A DNA stretch of 55,461 bases, from contig NZ_JAAVVE010000027.1 of the NCBI RefSeq assembly GCF_018449795.1, forward strand, positions 1-55,461, given 5' to 3'. Positions 24,918-32,967 of this stretch are shown piece by piece. The notes under the pieces were generated by a model that worked only from the letters and a program-made list of their open reading frames with translations, was not told the DNA's origin and searched no databases. The translations under genes were made by a program, and so were the position numbers. This stretch comes from Sphingomonas sp. dw_22 (lineage in GTDB: Bacteria; Pseudomonadota; Alphaproteobacteria; Sphingomonadales; Sphingomonadaceae). How positions within the stretch are numbered: position 1 is the stretch's first letter; each line of letters begins with the position of its first letter.

Positions 24918-25828
24918 CGGCGCCCCAGGGTAATCAGCAGCGGATAATGATCGGAGCCCGTGGCCGGCAAGCGCCGCGCATCGACAAGGCCCCAGCCCAG
25001 CCCGGCATAGAGATGGTCGATCGGCAGCATCGGCACCGGCCTGCGCCAGCTCGGCAGGGCGCGGGTCATGCGGGTCAACGGGGACAGGGCCTTATCCTGT
25101 ACGCGCATCGCGGAAGCCCAGGGGGTGAGGTTCATGTCCCCCGCGATGACGAGATCGCGCGCATCGATCTGCCGGATCGCTTCGGCGAGTTCCTGGCGCC
25201 TGCGGGCCTGGGACGGCGAGGGATGGCCATAGTGGAGCGTGGCGACAACGAAGGGTGGCATTCCCGGCGGCAGGATCTGCGCCCAGATCAGCGGCGGCTC
25301 CAGCCTGCGCCCCTCCGCGTCGTTGAAGTGATAGTCGCGGCTCCCGATCGGCCAGCGCGAGAAGATCACGAGCGAGCAATGCGCCGGGCAGTCGGTCGAA
25401 TAGGGGAAATGCTGGCGGATCGCGGCGAGCATCGGCCGGAAACTGCCGCCGGCTTCCTGGAGCAGGACGACGTCCGGGCGCGCATCGATGATCGTCTGGG
25501 CGGTCTCGGCCGGATCGGTATTGCGGTTCCAGACATTGTGCGTGGCGATGCGGACCTGCGGCGCGCCGGGCGGGGCCTGGGGAATCGTCCGCAGCAGCTC
25601 GGGCGTGACGGTGCCGACGACCGGTGCCAGCGCGACCGCCGCCGCGACCAGCGGCCAGGGCCGGCTGCGCCAGGCGAGCGCCGCGCCCAGCAGGACCGGC
25701 GCTGCATAGAGCGGCATGAACGAGGCATAGGCGTCGAGCTTCGGCACGTAGATGCCGAGCAGGGCTGCCCATGCGGCAATCATGCCTGCCGCGATGAGCA
25801 GGCATCCAAGGATCGGGAGCGGCCTCAC
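24914..25828 (-). CDS. Membrane-anchored endonuclease/exonuclease/phosphatase-family protein
   Basis: 304 residues. Three N-terminal transmembrane segments (about 5-28, 36-52, 60-78) precede an EEP domain facing the periplasm. All metal/catalytic motifs are visible: IATHNVW (Asn), LLQEAGG (Glu), ATLHYGHPSPSQ (His), IAGDMNLTPW (Asp, Asn), PIDHLYAG and GSDHYPLL (Asp-His). Thus it should be an active Mg-dependent phosphoesterase. In a periplasmic, polysaccharide-operon setting the likely substrates are phospholipid head groups, isoprenoid phosphates or a phosphodiester on the polymer rather than nucleic acid; this is inference. It overlaps genes on both sides by 4 bp, so it is firmly part of the EPS operon. 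Confidence 0.86.
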   Translation of the reverse strand: MRPLPILGCLLIAAGMIAAWAALLGIYVPKLDAYASFMPLYAAPVLLGAALAWRSRPWPLVAAAVALAPVVGTVTPELLRTIPQAPPGAPQVRIATHNVWNRNTDPAETAQTIIDARPDVVLLQEAGGSFRPMLAAIRQHFPYSTDCPAHCSLVIFSRWPIGSRDYHFNDAEGRRLEPPLIWAQILPPGMPPFVVATLHYGHPSPSQARRRQELAEAIRQIDARDLVIAGDMNLTPWASAMRVQDKALSPLTRMTRALPSWRRPVPMLPIDHLYAGLGWGLVDARRLPATGSDHYPLLITLGRR

Positions 25829-26778
25829 GCGCGGGCAAGCAACCGGTTCCGCAGCGCATGGCCGCCCTGCCGCAGAGGCCCTGGGATCGCGCGGGCGGCG
25901 AGCACCAGCGCCGCCGTGCCGAGCCCCTCGGGCAGGCAGATGTCCCGTATCCGGATCGCGGTCTGTCCGGGGTGCTTCATCGAATAGCGGACATAATGGG
26001 CGATCTCCTGGTTCACGAGCCGCCGGAGCAGCGCGACCTCCTCAGGAGAGGCGGTATGCATCAAAAGACGCGCGGTATCGACCAGGCAGGGCAGGCCGAG
26101 CGTGGTGGTCGACTTGCTGACCTTGTTCTCCGAATCCCGGTGGAAGACTGCGCTGACCGCCGGGATATAGCGCAGCGAGCCATGCGCCAGCACGCGCAGC
26201 CACAGATCCTTGTCGCCGCCGCGCACCGCGCGATCCTCCGGGAACAGGCCGGCGCCGATCAGCCTGTCGCGGCGGATCGCGATCGCGCCGGTCCACATCG
26301 GGCATTCGCGCACCGCGAGCCAGGCGCGCAGGAAGCCCGCGAAATCGAGCGTCACCGGCTGCTCCAGCGCCGGCGCGATCCGCTGCGGCTTGCGATGGCT
26401 GTCGAAGACATGGTCGAACCGGGTCGCCACCGCATGCACGCCGGGATCGGCGGCGATCGCCTCGCCGAGCAGCGCGAGATGGTCCGTGGCCCAGAGGTCG
26501 TCGGCGTCGAGGAACGCGATCCAGTCTCCGTCCGCCGCGCGGATGCCGAGATTGCGGCCGGCATAGCCGCCCGGGCCGGGCTTGACGAGCTCGAGCAGCC
26601 GGATGCGCGGGTCGTCGATCGCCGCGACGATCGCGCGGCTGCCATCGGTCGAGCGATTGTCGACCACGATGATCTCGTGCGGCGGCAGCGTCTGGGCGAG
26701 CACGCTGTCGATTGCGGCGTGGACATGCGATGCCTTATTGAACAGCGGCATCACGACGGAGAAGCGGGGGGCGGCCAT
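25825..26778 (-). CDS. Glycosyltransferase family 2
   Basis: 317 residues. GT-A fold with SVVMPLFNKASHVHAAIDSV, the nucleotide-binding VVDNRSTDGS, the DXD-like FLDADDLW and a downstream GGDKDLWLRVLAHG in the catalytic-base position. It adds a sugar to the repeat unit. The start MAAPRFSV at 26778 shares its last base with the stop of the preceding GT2 gene (TGATG), showing translational coupling. A longer open frame upstream lacks homology. Confidence 0.92.
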   Translation of the reverse strand: MAAPRFSVVMPLFNKASHVHAAIDSVLAQTLPPHEIIVVDNRSTDGSRAIVAAIDDPRIRLLELVKPGPGGYAGRNLGIRAADGDWIAFLDADDLWATDHLALLGEAIAADPGVHAVATRFDHVFDSHRKPQRIAPALEQPVTLDFAGFLRAWLAVRECPMWTGAIAIRRDRLIGAGLFPEDRAVRGGDKDLWLRVLAHGSLRYIPAVSAVFHRDSENKVSKSTTTLGLPCLVDTARLLMHTASPEEVALLRRLVNQEIAHYVRYSMKHPGQTAIRIRDICLPEGLGTAALVLAARAIPGPLRQGGHALRNRLLARA

Positions 26779-27647
26779 CAGTCGCGCGCCGCCTTGCGGC
26801 CGGCGGCCAGGTACAGGAACTCGGCGGTGGCGACTCCGGCGAGTTCGAGCGTAAGCTTCATCACGGCGAGCCTGCGCCCCAGCGACAGGCCCGGCGAGAT
26901 CGCCGCGCGCCGCAGCCGCCGCACCGTATCGACAGCGGTGACCGCGAGGACGCGCGGAAGCCTGAGGCTGCGCCGGGTCCGGTCCCAGCGCCCGCCGCTC
27001 AGCCGCTTGCGCTTGCGGACCAGCTCGGCTCGGTTCGCGCGCACCGGATGGCGGACGATCATCGCGGGCACATAGACCAGCGGATGCCCCGACTGCTTGA
27101 TCCTGAGCGCCATCTGGCGGTCTCCTCCCGATTTGAGGCTCGCGTCGAAGCCGCCCAGGCGGCGCAGCAGCTCGGTTTCGCTCGCCCAATTGGCGGTGGC
27201 GCAATTGCCGCGTGCGGCATGGGCCTGGGGGAAGCTGAACAGGCGCTCGTAATCACCGAACACGATGCCCTCCTGCTCGCCTTCGTCGAACAGGTCGATC
27301 CTGCCGGCCAGCACGCCGAAGCCCGGATTCGCGGCCGCGGCCTCCAGGATGCGTTCGAGCCAGTCGGGGGCGGGGACGCAATCGGCGTCGGTGAAGGCGG
27401 TGATCGGCGCCTCGACATGCGCGAGCGCACGGTTGCGCGCCGCATAGGAGCCGGGCGTCGGCTCTTCGAGAACCAGCACGCCCGGAAAGGCGCGGGCGAT
27501 TTCGGCCGTGCCGTCGGTCGACGCATTGTCGACCACGATGATCTGGAATGCCTCGCGCGGAATGGTCTGCTGCTCGATCGCTTCGAGGCAGCGCCCCAGG
27601 ATCGAGCGGCCATTCCACACCGGCACGACGACAGCGATTTGGTACAT
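26778..27647 (-). CDS. Glycosyltransferase family 2
   Basis: 289 residues. GT-A motifs: VVVPVWNGRSILGRCLEAIE, VVDNASTDGT, the DXD-type FTDADCVP and ALRIKQSG after the acceptor loop GGFDASLKSGGDRQM. The C-terminal 70 residues are basic with a possible membrane-surface helix. First gene of the minus-strand operon GT2-GT2-EEP-barrel; 208 bp of divergent promoter region separates it from the GT25 gene. The start at 27647 fits the family N-terminus; upstream in-frame sequence has no homology. Confidence 0.92.
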   Translation of the reverse strand: MYQIAVVVPVWNGRSILGRCLEAIEQQTIPREAFQIIVVDNASTDGTAEIARAFPGVLVLEEPTPGSYAARNRALAHVEAPITAFTDADCVPAPDWLERILEAAAANPGFGVLAGRIDLFDEGEQEGIVFGDYERLFSFPQAHAARGNCATANWASETELLRRLGGFDASLKSGGDRQMALRIKQSGHPLVYVPAMIVRHPVRANRAELVRKRKRLSGGRWDRTRRSLRLPRVLAVTAVDTVRRLRRAAISPGLSLGRRLAVMKLTLELAGVATAEFLYLAAGRKAARD

Positions 27648-27855
27648 CGGCACGCCTCGGCTCGCTTGTTGTCGGCCCCAGCATCGGCCGTTGGACGGCA
27701 AGGTCAACACAATGCTGCGCATGCGAAGGTGAGACGCCCCGTTGCGACGACAGCCCGAGCCGCGGGTGCCTTCGCGCGGGCCGGATGTAAGGTTACCAAA
27801 GGTGCCAGCCGAACTCGGCCGTGCCGTGCCGCATGGTCGCGGGAAGGAGGCGTGT

Positions 27856-28617
27856 ATGGTTAAGGAACTGCCGGAGTTGCGCGATCCCGCCGAGATATGG
27901 GTGGTGTCGCTCGCAACAGCCGAGGCGAGGCGCAATGGCTTTGCCGAACGGGCCGGCAATGCTGCGCTTCCCTGGCGGTTCTTCGATGCCTGCACCGGGC
28001 CGGCGGAGGGCATGGAGCTCGACGAGCTCGCGATCCGCAAGAACAAGGGGCGGGCGCTCACCCGGGGCGAGATCGGCTGCTATGCCAGCCATTATTCGAT
28101 CTGGCGCGACATGGTGGCGCGCGGCGTGCCCCAGGCGATCGTGCTGGAGGACGATACGCTGGTCGACTGGGCCTATCTGGAGCGGCTGGCGCGCGCCGAT
28201 CTCCATGCGACCGGCATCGATTATCTGCGCCTCTATGCGAAGCGCCCCACCTGGCAGCGCGTGGTGCGCGGCGATTTCCTCCAGCATTCGCGCACCGTCA
28301 TCGAGCTGATCGGGCTGGCTTACGGCACCCAGGGCTATGCGATCACGCTGGAGGGCGCCCGGCGCCTTTCCGAGCATTGCCGGCTGGTGCGACGGCCGAT
28401 CGACGACGAGATGGACCGATCCTGGGCGCATGGCATGCGCAATCTCGCCTTGTTCCCGGCGCCGATCCTGGAGGCGACCGTGGCGTCCGACATCGGCGCG
28501 GCGCGCTTCGCGCCCAAGGTCGATCCCGCCTTTCACAGCCTTCGCCAGAAAGCCTGGCGGCATCTGGAGCGCGCGCGGATGCGCATGTTGAAAGCGAGGC
28601 GGCTCCTTGAACGCTGA
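27856..28617 (+). CDS. Glycosyltransferase family 25 (LPS-type)
   Basis: 253 residues. GT25 features in order: IWVVSLATAEARRNGFAE, FFDACTG, TRGEIGCYASHYSIWRDMV (the family signature) and the DXD-like VLEDDTLVDW, then GTQGYAITLEGARRL and PIDDEMDRSW. It transfers a hexose, often galactose, in the cytoplasm. AAGGAGG lies 5 bp before the ATG at 27856. First gene of the plus-strand operon GT25-wzx-pyruvyltransferase; the flippase start overlaps its end by 11 bp. Confidence 0.9.
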   Translation: MVKELPELRDPAEIWVVSLATAEARRNGFAERAGNAALPWRFFDACTGPAEGMELDELAIRKNKGRALTRGEIGCYASHYSIWRDMVARGVPQAIVLEDDTLVDWAYLERLARADLHATGIDYLRLYAKRPTWQRVVRGDFLQHSRTVIELIGLAYGTQGYAITLEGARRLSEHCRLVRRPIDDEMDRSWAHGMRNLALFPAPILEATVASDIGAARFAPKVDPAFHSLRQKAWRHLERARMRMLKARRLLER

Positions 28618-30088
28618 GGCGCCCGCGCGCTTCGACGCGACGCTGCGCAAGCGCAGCCGCAGCTCGATCGGCTGGACGGTGACGCGATTCCTGTCCGACC
28701 AGCTCTTCTCCTTCATCGTCTTCGTGGCGCTGGCGCGGCTGCTGACGCGCGCGGATATCGGCGCCTTCTCGGTGATGGCGTTCACTGCCGAGGCGTTCCG
28801 CATCGTCGCGACCGCCGGGCTGGTGCAGACGATCGCGCGGCGCAGCGAGATCACCCCGGCGTTCCTCGACACCATCTATCGCTCGCAACAGGCTTTCTCC
28901 TTCCTGTCCGCCTTCGCGATCATGCTGCTCGCCCAGCCGATCGCGGATCTGATGCACGCCCCCGGCATCGCGCTGCCGCTGGCGGTGATGAGCCTGGTGC
29001 TGCCGATCTCCTCCTTCGGGGGGACGCACATGGCGCTAAGGCTGCGCGAATTCGGGCATCGTACCACGGCGCTGCGGTCGGTGGTCGGCGGACTGATCGG
29101 CGGGACCGCCGCGATCGTCGCGGCGCTATGCGGGCTGGGCCTGTGGAGCCTGGTGATCCAGCGGATCGTCACCGAGCTGGTGGGTGTGGTCCTGTCGCGC
29201 GGTTCCTATGACTGGAAGCCGGGCTGGGCGTTCGAATGGGCGATCCTGCGCGGTAATCTCGCGCTCAACGGGAGCCTGATCTACGTCCAGCTCGTCTTCC
29301 TCGCCACGGTGCGCGTGCAGGAAGTAGCGATCGGCGCCGGGCTCGGGCTGGCCATGGTCGGCGTGTATCGCACCGCCTGGCGCACCGTCGAGCTGATCGG
29401 CCGCGGTGCGATCCAGCCCTTCACCCAGGTCGCGGTGCAGACGCTGGCACGGGTGAAGGACGATCTGCCCGAGCTTCGCCGCGCCTATCAGTGGATGATC
29501 TCCCAGTCCTCGGCGATCTCCTTCCCGGCGCTGGTCGGGTTCGGGGCGCTGGCGCCGGTCGCGGTGCCGAGCGTGTTCGGCGCGAAATGGGATCAGGCAG
29601 GCGACCTTGCCCAGATCTTCGCGTTCATGGCGCTGCCCTTCACACTCAACTTCTTCGCCTCGCCGTCGCTGAGCGTGCTCGGCGCGTCGCGCAGCCTGAT
29701 GATCCTGTCGACCACCCAGTTCGTGCTCGGCCTCACCCTCACGCTTGCGGCTTTGCCCTTCGGTATATTCGCGGTGGCGATCTCCTATGTCGCCCGCGCC
29801 TATCTGACGGTGCCGATGCAGATCGCGATGCTCCAGCGGGCCTCCGGCATCCGCCCGGCGGACACATTCCGGGCGATCGCGGCGCCGCTGATCGCCTCCA
29901 CCCTCATGGGGCTGTTCCTCGCGCTGGCGATGCGGCTGCTCGCGCCGGAGCTGGGCGGGTGGGGGACGATGCTCGTCCTCACTGCGTTGGGTGCGTTTCT
30001 CTATGCCGGCGTGCTGCTCGCGATCTCGTGCGAATGGCGTGGGCGCGGCAAATCCATCCTCAAGCGTCTTCGAAAGGGCCGATCATGA
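28607..30088 (+). CDS. Wzx-type polysaccharide flippase (MOP superfamily)
   Basis: 493 residues with about 12-14 transmembrane segments. N-terminal SIGWTVTRFLSDQLFSFIVF and LLTRADIGAFSVMAF are typical of the PST/Wzx family; basic loops lie on the predicted cytoplasmic side. It would flip the undecaprenyl-linked repeat unit to the periplasm for the Wzy-like polymerase. The start is TTG within the end of the GT25 gene, preceded by GAGG; it is the only start giving the full family N-terminus. The 3' end overlaps the pyruvyltransferase start (ATGA). Confidence 0.9.
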   Translation: MNAEAPARFDATLRKRSRSSIGWTVTRFLSDQLFSFIVFVALARLLTRADIGAFSVMAFTAEAFRIVATAGLVQTIARRSEITPAFLDTIYRSQQAFSFLSAFAIMLLAQPIADLMHAPGIALPLAVMSLVLPISSFGGTHMALRLREFGHRTTALRSVVGGLIGGTAAIVAALCGLGLWSLVIQRIVTELVGVVLSRGSYDWKPGWAFEWAILRGNLALNGSLIYVQLVFLATVRVQEVAIGAGLGLAMVGVYRTAWRTVELIGRGAIQPFTQVAVQTLARVKDDLPELRRAYQWMISQSSAISFPALVGFGALAPVAVPSVFGAKWDQAGDLAQIFAFMALPFTLNFFASPSLSVLGASRSLMILSTTQFVLGLTLTLAALPFGIFAVAISYVARAYLTVPMQIAMLQRASGIRPADTFRAIAAPLIASTLMGLFLALAMRLLAPELGGWGTMLVLTALGAFLYAGVLLAISCEWRGRGKSILKRLRKGRS

Positions 30089-31098
30089 CCAGCGACGGCA
30101 AATCCGCCGACGGAATCGTCGGCGAACTCGCGCAGCGTTTCGCGCAAATGCTCGATTCGGTACTTCCGCCCGGCGAGCTCGCGCTGGTCGATTTTCCCGA
30201 CCACAGCAATGTCGGCGATTCGGCGATCTGGCTTGGCGAGATGGCCTATCTGCGTCAGCGCGGGCGTCTGCCGGTCTATTACTCGGCGATCTCCGATTTC
30301 GACGACGAAGCCTGCCGTGCGGCGATCGGCGAGGGGCCGATCCTGATCCATGGCGGTGGCAACATGGGCACGCTCTGGCCCAAGCACGAAGCCTTTCGCC
30401 TCCACCTGCTGGAGCGGCATCAAGGGCGGCCGATCGTCCAGATGCCGGAGTCGATCCATTATGCGAACCCGGATGCGGCCGACGCGATGGCGGCGGCGAT
30501 CAAGCGCCACGGCCAGTTCACCCTGCTGGTCCGCGACGCGAAGTCGTTGGCCTTTGCCCACGAGCATTTCGACTGCCGGATCGAGCTCTGCCCCGATGCC
30601 GCGCTGATGCTCGGCCGCCAGCCGCGGGGAGTCGCCCGATATCCGATCTTTGCCTTGCTGCGCACCGATCACGAGCGCGCGGACCACGTTGAGGAGCCGC
30701 TGCCGCGCGGCGCGGTCGCCGACGACTGGCTGGAGGAGGATCCGGCCCAGAAACGCTATCTGCGCCTGTCGCTGCGGCTCCATCGGCTGTTCACGCGCGA
30801 TCCCATGGTGATGCGCGCGCTGCGCCAGCGCCGGCTGGCGGAATGGCGCTTTCGCCGGGGGCTGGCGATGCTGAGCCAGGGCGAGGTCGTGGTGACCGAT
30901 CGGCTCCACGCCCATATCCTGTCGCTGCTGCTCGATATCCCGCACGTGCTGCTCGACAACAGCTACGGCAAGGTCGCGGGCTTCGCGGATCAATGGACCG
31001 GCGACTATGCCGGGCTCCTGCGCGCGACCGACCGGAGCCAGGCCTTCGACCTGGCGTTTACCCGCCAGCGGGCGGGCAAGCTGCGCCGGACCGCCTAG
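30085..31098 (+). CDS. Polysaccharide pyruvyltransferase family protein
   Basis: 337 residues. PF04230 features: LVDFPDHSNVGDSAIWLGE, ILIHGGGNMGTLWP, IVQMPESIHY, and the C-terminal VVVTDRLHAHILSLLLDIPHVLLDNSYGK cited here as TDRLHAHILSLLL with NSYGK. These enzymes transfer pyruvate from phosphoenolpyruvate to a sugar as a ketal, adding negative charge to exopolysaccharides. It acts in the cytoplasm on the lipid-linked unit. It is coupled to the flippase by a 4-bp overlap and is the last EPS gene. Some PF04230 members have other roles, but the context makes ketal pyruvylation likely. Confidence 0.9.
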   Translation: MTSDGKSADGIVGELAQRFAQMLDSVLPPGELALVDFPDHSNVGDSAIWLGEMAYLRQRGRLPVYYSAISDFDDEACRAAIGEGPILIHGGGNMGTLWPKHEAFRLHLLERHQGRPIVQMPESIHYANPDAADAMAAAIKRHGQFTLLVRDAKSLAFAHEHFDCRIELCPDAALMLGRQPRGVARYPIFALLRTDHERADHVEEPLPRGAVADDWLEEDPAQKRYLRLSLRLHRLFTRDPMVMRALRQRRLAEWRFRRGLAMLSQGEVVVTDRLHAHILSLLLDIPHVLLDNSYGKVAGFADQWTGDYAGLLRATDRSQAFDLAFTRQRAGKLRRTA

Positions 31099-31190
31099 TC
31101 CGGTTCGGCTGCGGAGCGTTAAGTATAGAAACGTATGTCGGCCGACCCGCCAATGACTAACGTCTGCAAGGCTACGAACAGGAGGGCAAT

Positions 31191-31319
31191 ATGGCACGCA
31201 CGCTGATGGTCGCTTCCCGCTTCGCCATGCGACAGCCACGCGTGGTGATCGGCGTTTCGGGTCTCGCCTGCCTGATGCTGGCGCAACTCGCCGCCGCCCT
31301 GATGCTCGGTGCGTCCTGA
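31191..31319 (+). CDS. 42-residue single-span membrane peptide coupled to a quinone reductase-like gene
   Basis: Encodes a 42-residue peptide with a basic amphipathic N-terminus (MARTLMVASRFAMRQPR) and one hydrophobic span (VVIGVSGLACLMLAQLAAAL). GGAGGG lies 4 bp before the ATG, and the stop TGA overlaps the next gene's ATG (TGATG), so the two are translationally coupled. No family recognised. It may anchor or regulate the flavoprotein that follows, by analogy with small subunits coupled to redox enzymes, but this is inference. Confidence 0.65.
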   Translation: MARTLMVASRFAMRQPRVVIGVSGLACLMLAQLAAALMLGAS

Positions 31320-31963
31320 TGGCCGAGACGATCCGGCACGTCGTGGTTCTCGGCCATCCGGCTGAACACAGCTTCAACCACACCATCGCTGAAACCTATT
31401 GTCAGACGGTGCGTGAGTGCGGCCAGGAGGCCGTGCTGCGCGATCTCTATGCGATCGGCTTCGATCCGCTGCTGAAGGACGCGGAGCGGCCGGGAAAGCC
31501 GGGCTTCACGCCCGCGCCCGATGTCGCCGCCGAGCTCGACCTGCTGCGCGACGCAAGCGTGGTGACGCTCGTCTATCCGATCTGGTTCGGCATGCCGCCG
31601 GCGATCATCAAGGGCTATGTCGATCGCGTGCTCGGCTCCGGCGTGGCCCCGCACGACATCCAGACCGGCGCGACGCAATCGCTGCTCCACGGCAAGCATC
31701 TGCGTCTGCTCACCTCATCCGCCTCCACCCGGCCATGGCTGGAGGAACAGGGGCAATGGGTGTCGCTTCGCCAGGCATTCGACACCTATCTCTCGACGAT
31801 CTTCTCGGTGCGCAGCCACGACCATGTGCATTTCGATGCGATCGTCGAAGGCACGCGCGACCGCCTAGTCGAGGAATGCCGTATGGTGGTCCACGAGAAG
31901 ACGCGCGAATGGTCTGCCCTGGTGCTGAGCGAGCACCGGCGCCCCGCATCCAGGCTTTCCTAG
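31319..31963 (+). CDS. NAD(P)H-dependent flavodoxin-fold oxidoreductase (KefF/NQO-like)
   Basis: 214 residues. Opens with VVVLGHPAEHSFNHTIAETY, the FMN/FAD-binding start of the NQO/KefF family, followed by VTLVYPIWFGMPPAIIKGYVDRV (cited as VYPIWFGMPPAIIKGY), the diagnostic active-site strand. Such enzymes reduce quinones in two-electron steps; KefF also activates Kef antiporters. A KefB-like antiporter occurs at 1.7 kb, but too far away to infer a link. Translation is coupled to the preceding small membrane peptide. It converges with the alcohol dehydrogenase gene, overlapping by 4 bp. Confidence 0.88.
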   Translation: MAETIRHVVVLGHPAEHSFNHTIAETYCQTVRECGQEAVLRDLYAIGFDPLLKDAERPGKPGFTPAPDVAAELDLLRDASVVTLVYPIWFGMPPAIIKGYVDRVLGSGVAPHDIQTGATQSLLHGKHLRLLTSSASTRPWLEEQGQWVSLRQAFDTYLSTIFSVRSHDHVHFDAIVEGTRDRLVEECRMVVHEKTREWSALVLSEHRRPASRLS

Positions 31964-32949
31964 GGAACCAGGACCGCTGCGCCTTCCAGCCGGCCCGCGC
32001 GCAGATCGTCGAGCGCTTCGTTGGCGTGCGCGAGCGGATAGGGCGTGACGGTCGTCCGCACGGGCACTCGCTCCGCCACTTCGAAGAATGCCTTGCCGTC
32101 CGCGCGCGTCAGATTGGCGACCGAGAGGATCGCGCGCTCGCCCCATAGATCGGCATAGGGGAAGGACGGGATGTCGCTCATATGGATGCCGGCGCAGACC
32201 ACGCGGCCGCCCTTGCGCACCGCGCGCAGCGCCTGGGGTACCAGCTCGCCCGCGGCGGCGAAGATGATCGCGGCATCGACCTCTTCCGGCGGCGACACGT
32301 CCGATCCACCTGCCCAGGCGCAGCCGAGCGAACGCGCGAATGCCTGGGTCTTGGTATCGCCGGGGCGGGTGAGGGCATGGACCCTGCGCCCCTGCCAGAT
32401 CGCCACCTGCGCGATGATGTGCGCCGCGGCGCCGAAGCCGTAGAGCGCCACGCTCTCGCCTTCGCCCGCCATCTCCAGCGCGCGATAGCCGATCAGTCCG
32501 GCGCAGAGCAAAGGCGCGGCCTCGACGTCCTCGAACCGCTCCGGGATGCGCAGGCAATAGCGTGCGTCCGCCAGCACATGCGTCCCATAGCCGCCATCGC
32601 GCGTGGCGCCGGTGAAGCTGGGGAAGTCGCAGAGATTCTCATGACCGCCCAGGCAATAGCGGCAACGGCCGCAGGTGCTGCCGAGCCAGGGCACGCCCAT
32701 GCGGTCGCCGGGCTTTATGCCTGAAACTTCAGAGCCGATCGCAACCACGCGGCCGACGATCTCATGCCCGGGCACTCTCGGATAGGTCGCCGCGATCTCA
32801 CCATCGGCGACATGGAGATCCGTGCGGCAGACGCCGCATGCCGCCACTTCGAGCAGCAGTTCGCCGGGGCCGGGCGCAGGGAAGTCGCGCGCGGTGTGCA
32901 CAAGCGGCGTGCCGGGGCGATCGAACCGCATGACATAACCCTGAATCAT
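31960..32949 (-). CDS. Zinc-dependent alcohol dehydrogenase
   Basis: 329 residues, medium-chain dehydrogenase. Catalytic zinc ligands: Cys about 41 in ACGVCRTDLH and His about 62 in PGHEIVG. The structural zinc site has all four Cys (CGRCRYC, then C about 107). The cofactor domain starts near VALYGFGAAAHIIAQVA. Resembles AdhA-type proteins of alphaproteobacteria. It is 18 bp downstream of the universal stress gene and 890 bp downstream of the P-type ATPase on the same strand, forming a likely stress or low-oxygen operon. Substrate not deducible. Confidence 0.92.
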   Translation of the reverse strand: MIQGYVMRFDRPGTPLVHTARDFPAPGPGELLLEVAACGVCRTDLHVADGEIAATYPRVPGHEIVGRVVAIGSEVSGIKPGDRMGVPWLGSTCGRCRYCLGGHENLCDFPSFTGATRDGGYGTHVLADARYCLRIPERFEDVEAAPLLCAGLIGYRALEMAGEGESVALYGFGAAAHIIAQVAIWQGRRVHALTRPGDTKTQAFARSLGCAWAGGSDVSPPEEVDAAIIFAAAGELVPQALRAVRKGGRVVCAGIHMSDIPSFPYADLWGERAILSVANLTRADGKAFFEVAERVPVRTTVTPYPLAHANEALDDLRAGRLEGAAVLVP

Positions 32950-32967
32950 CGCGGCAGCTCTACCCCA

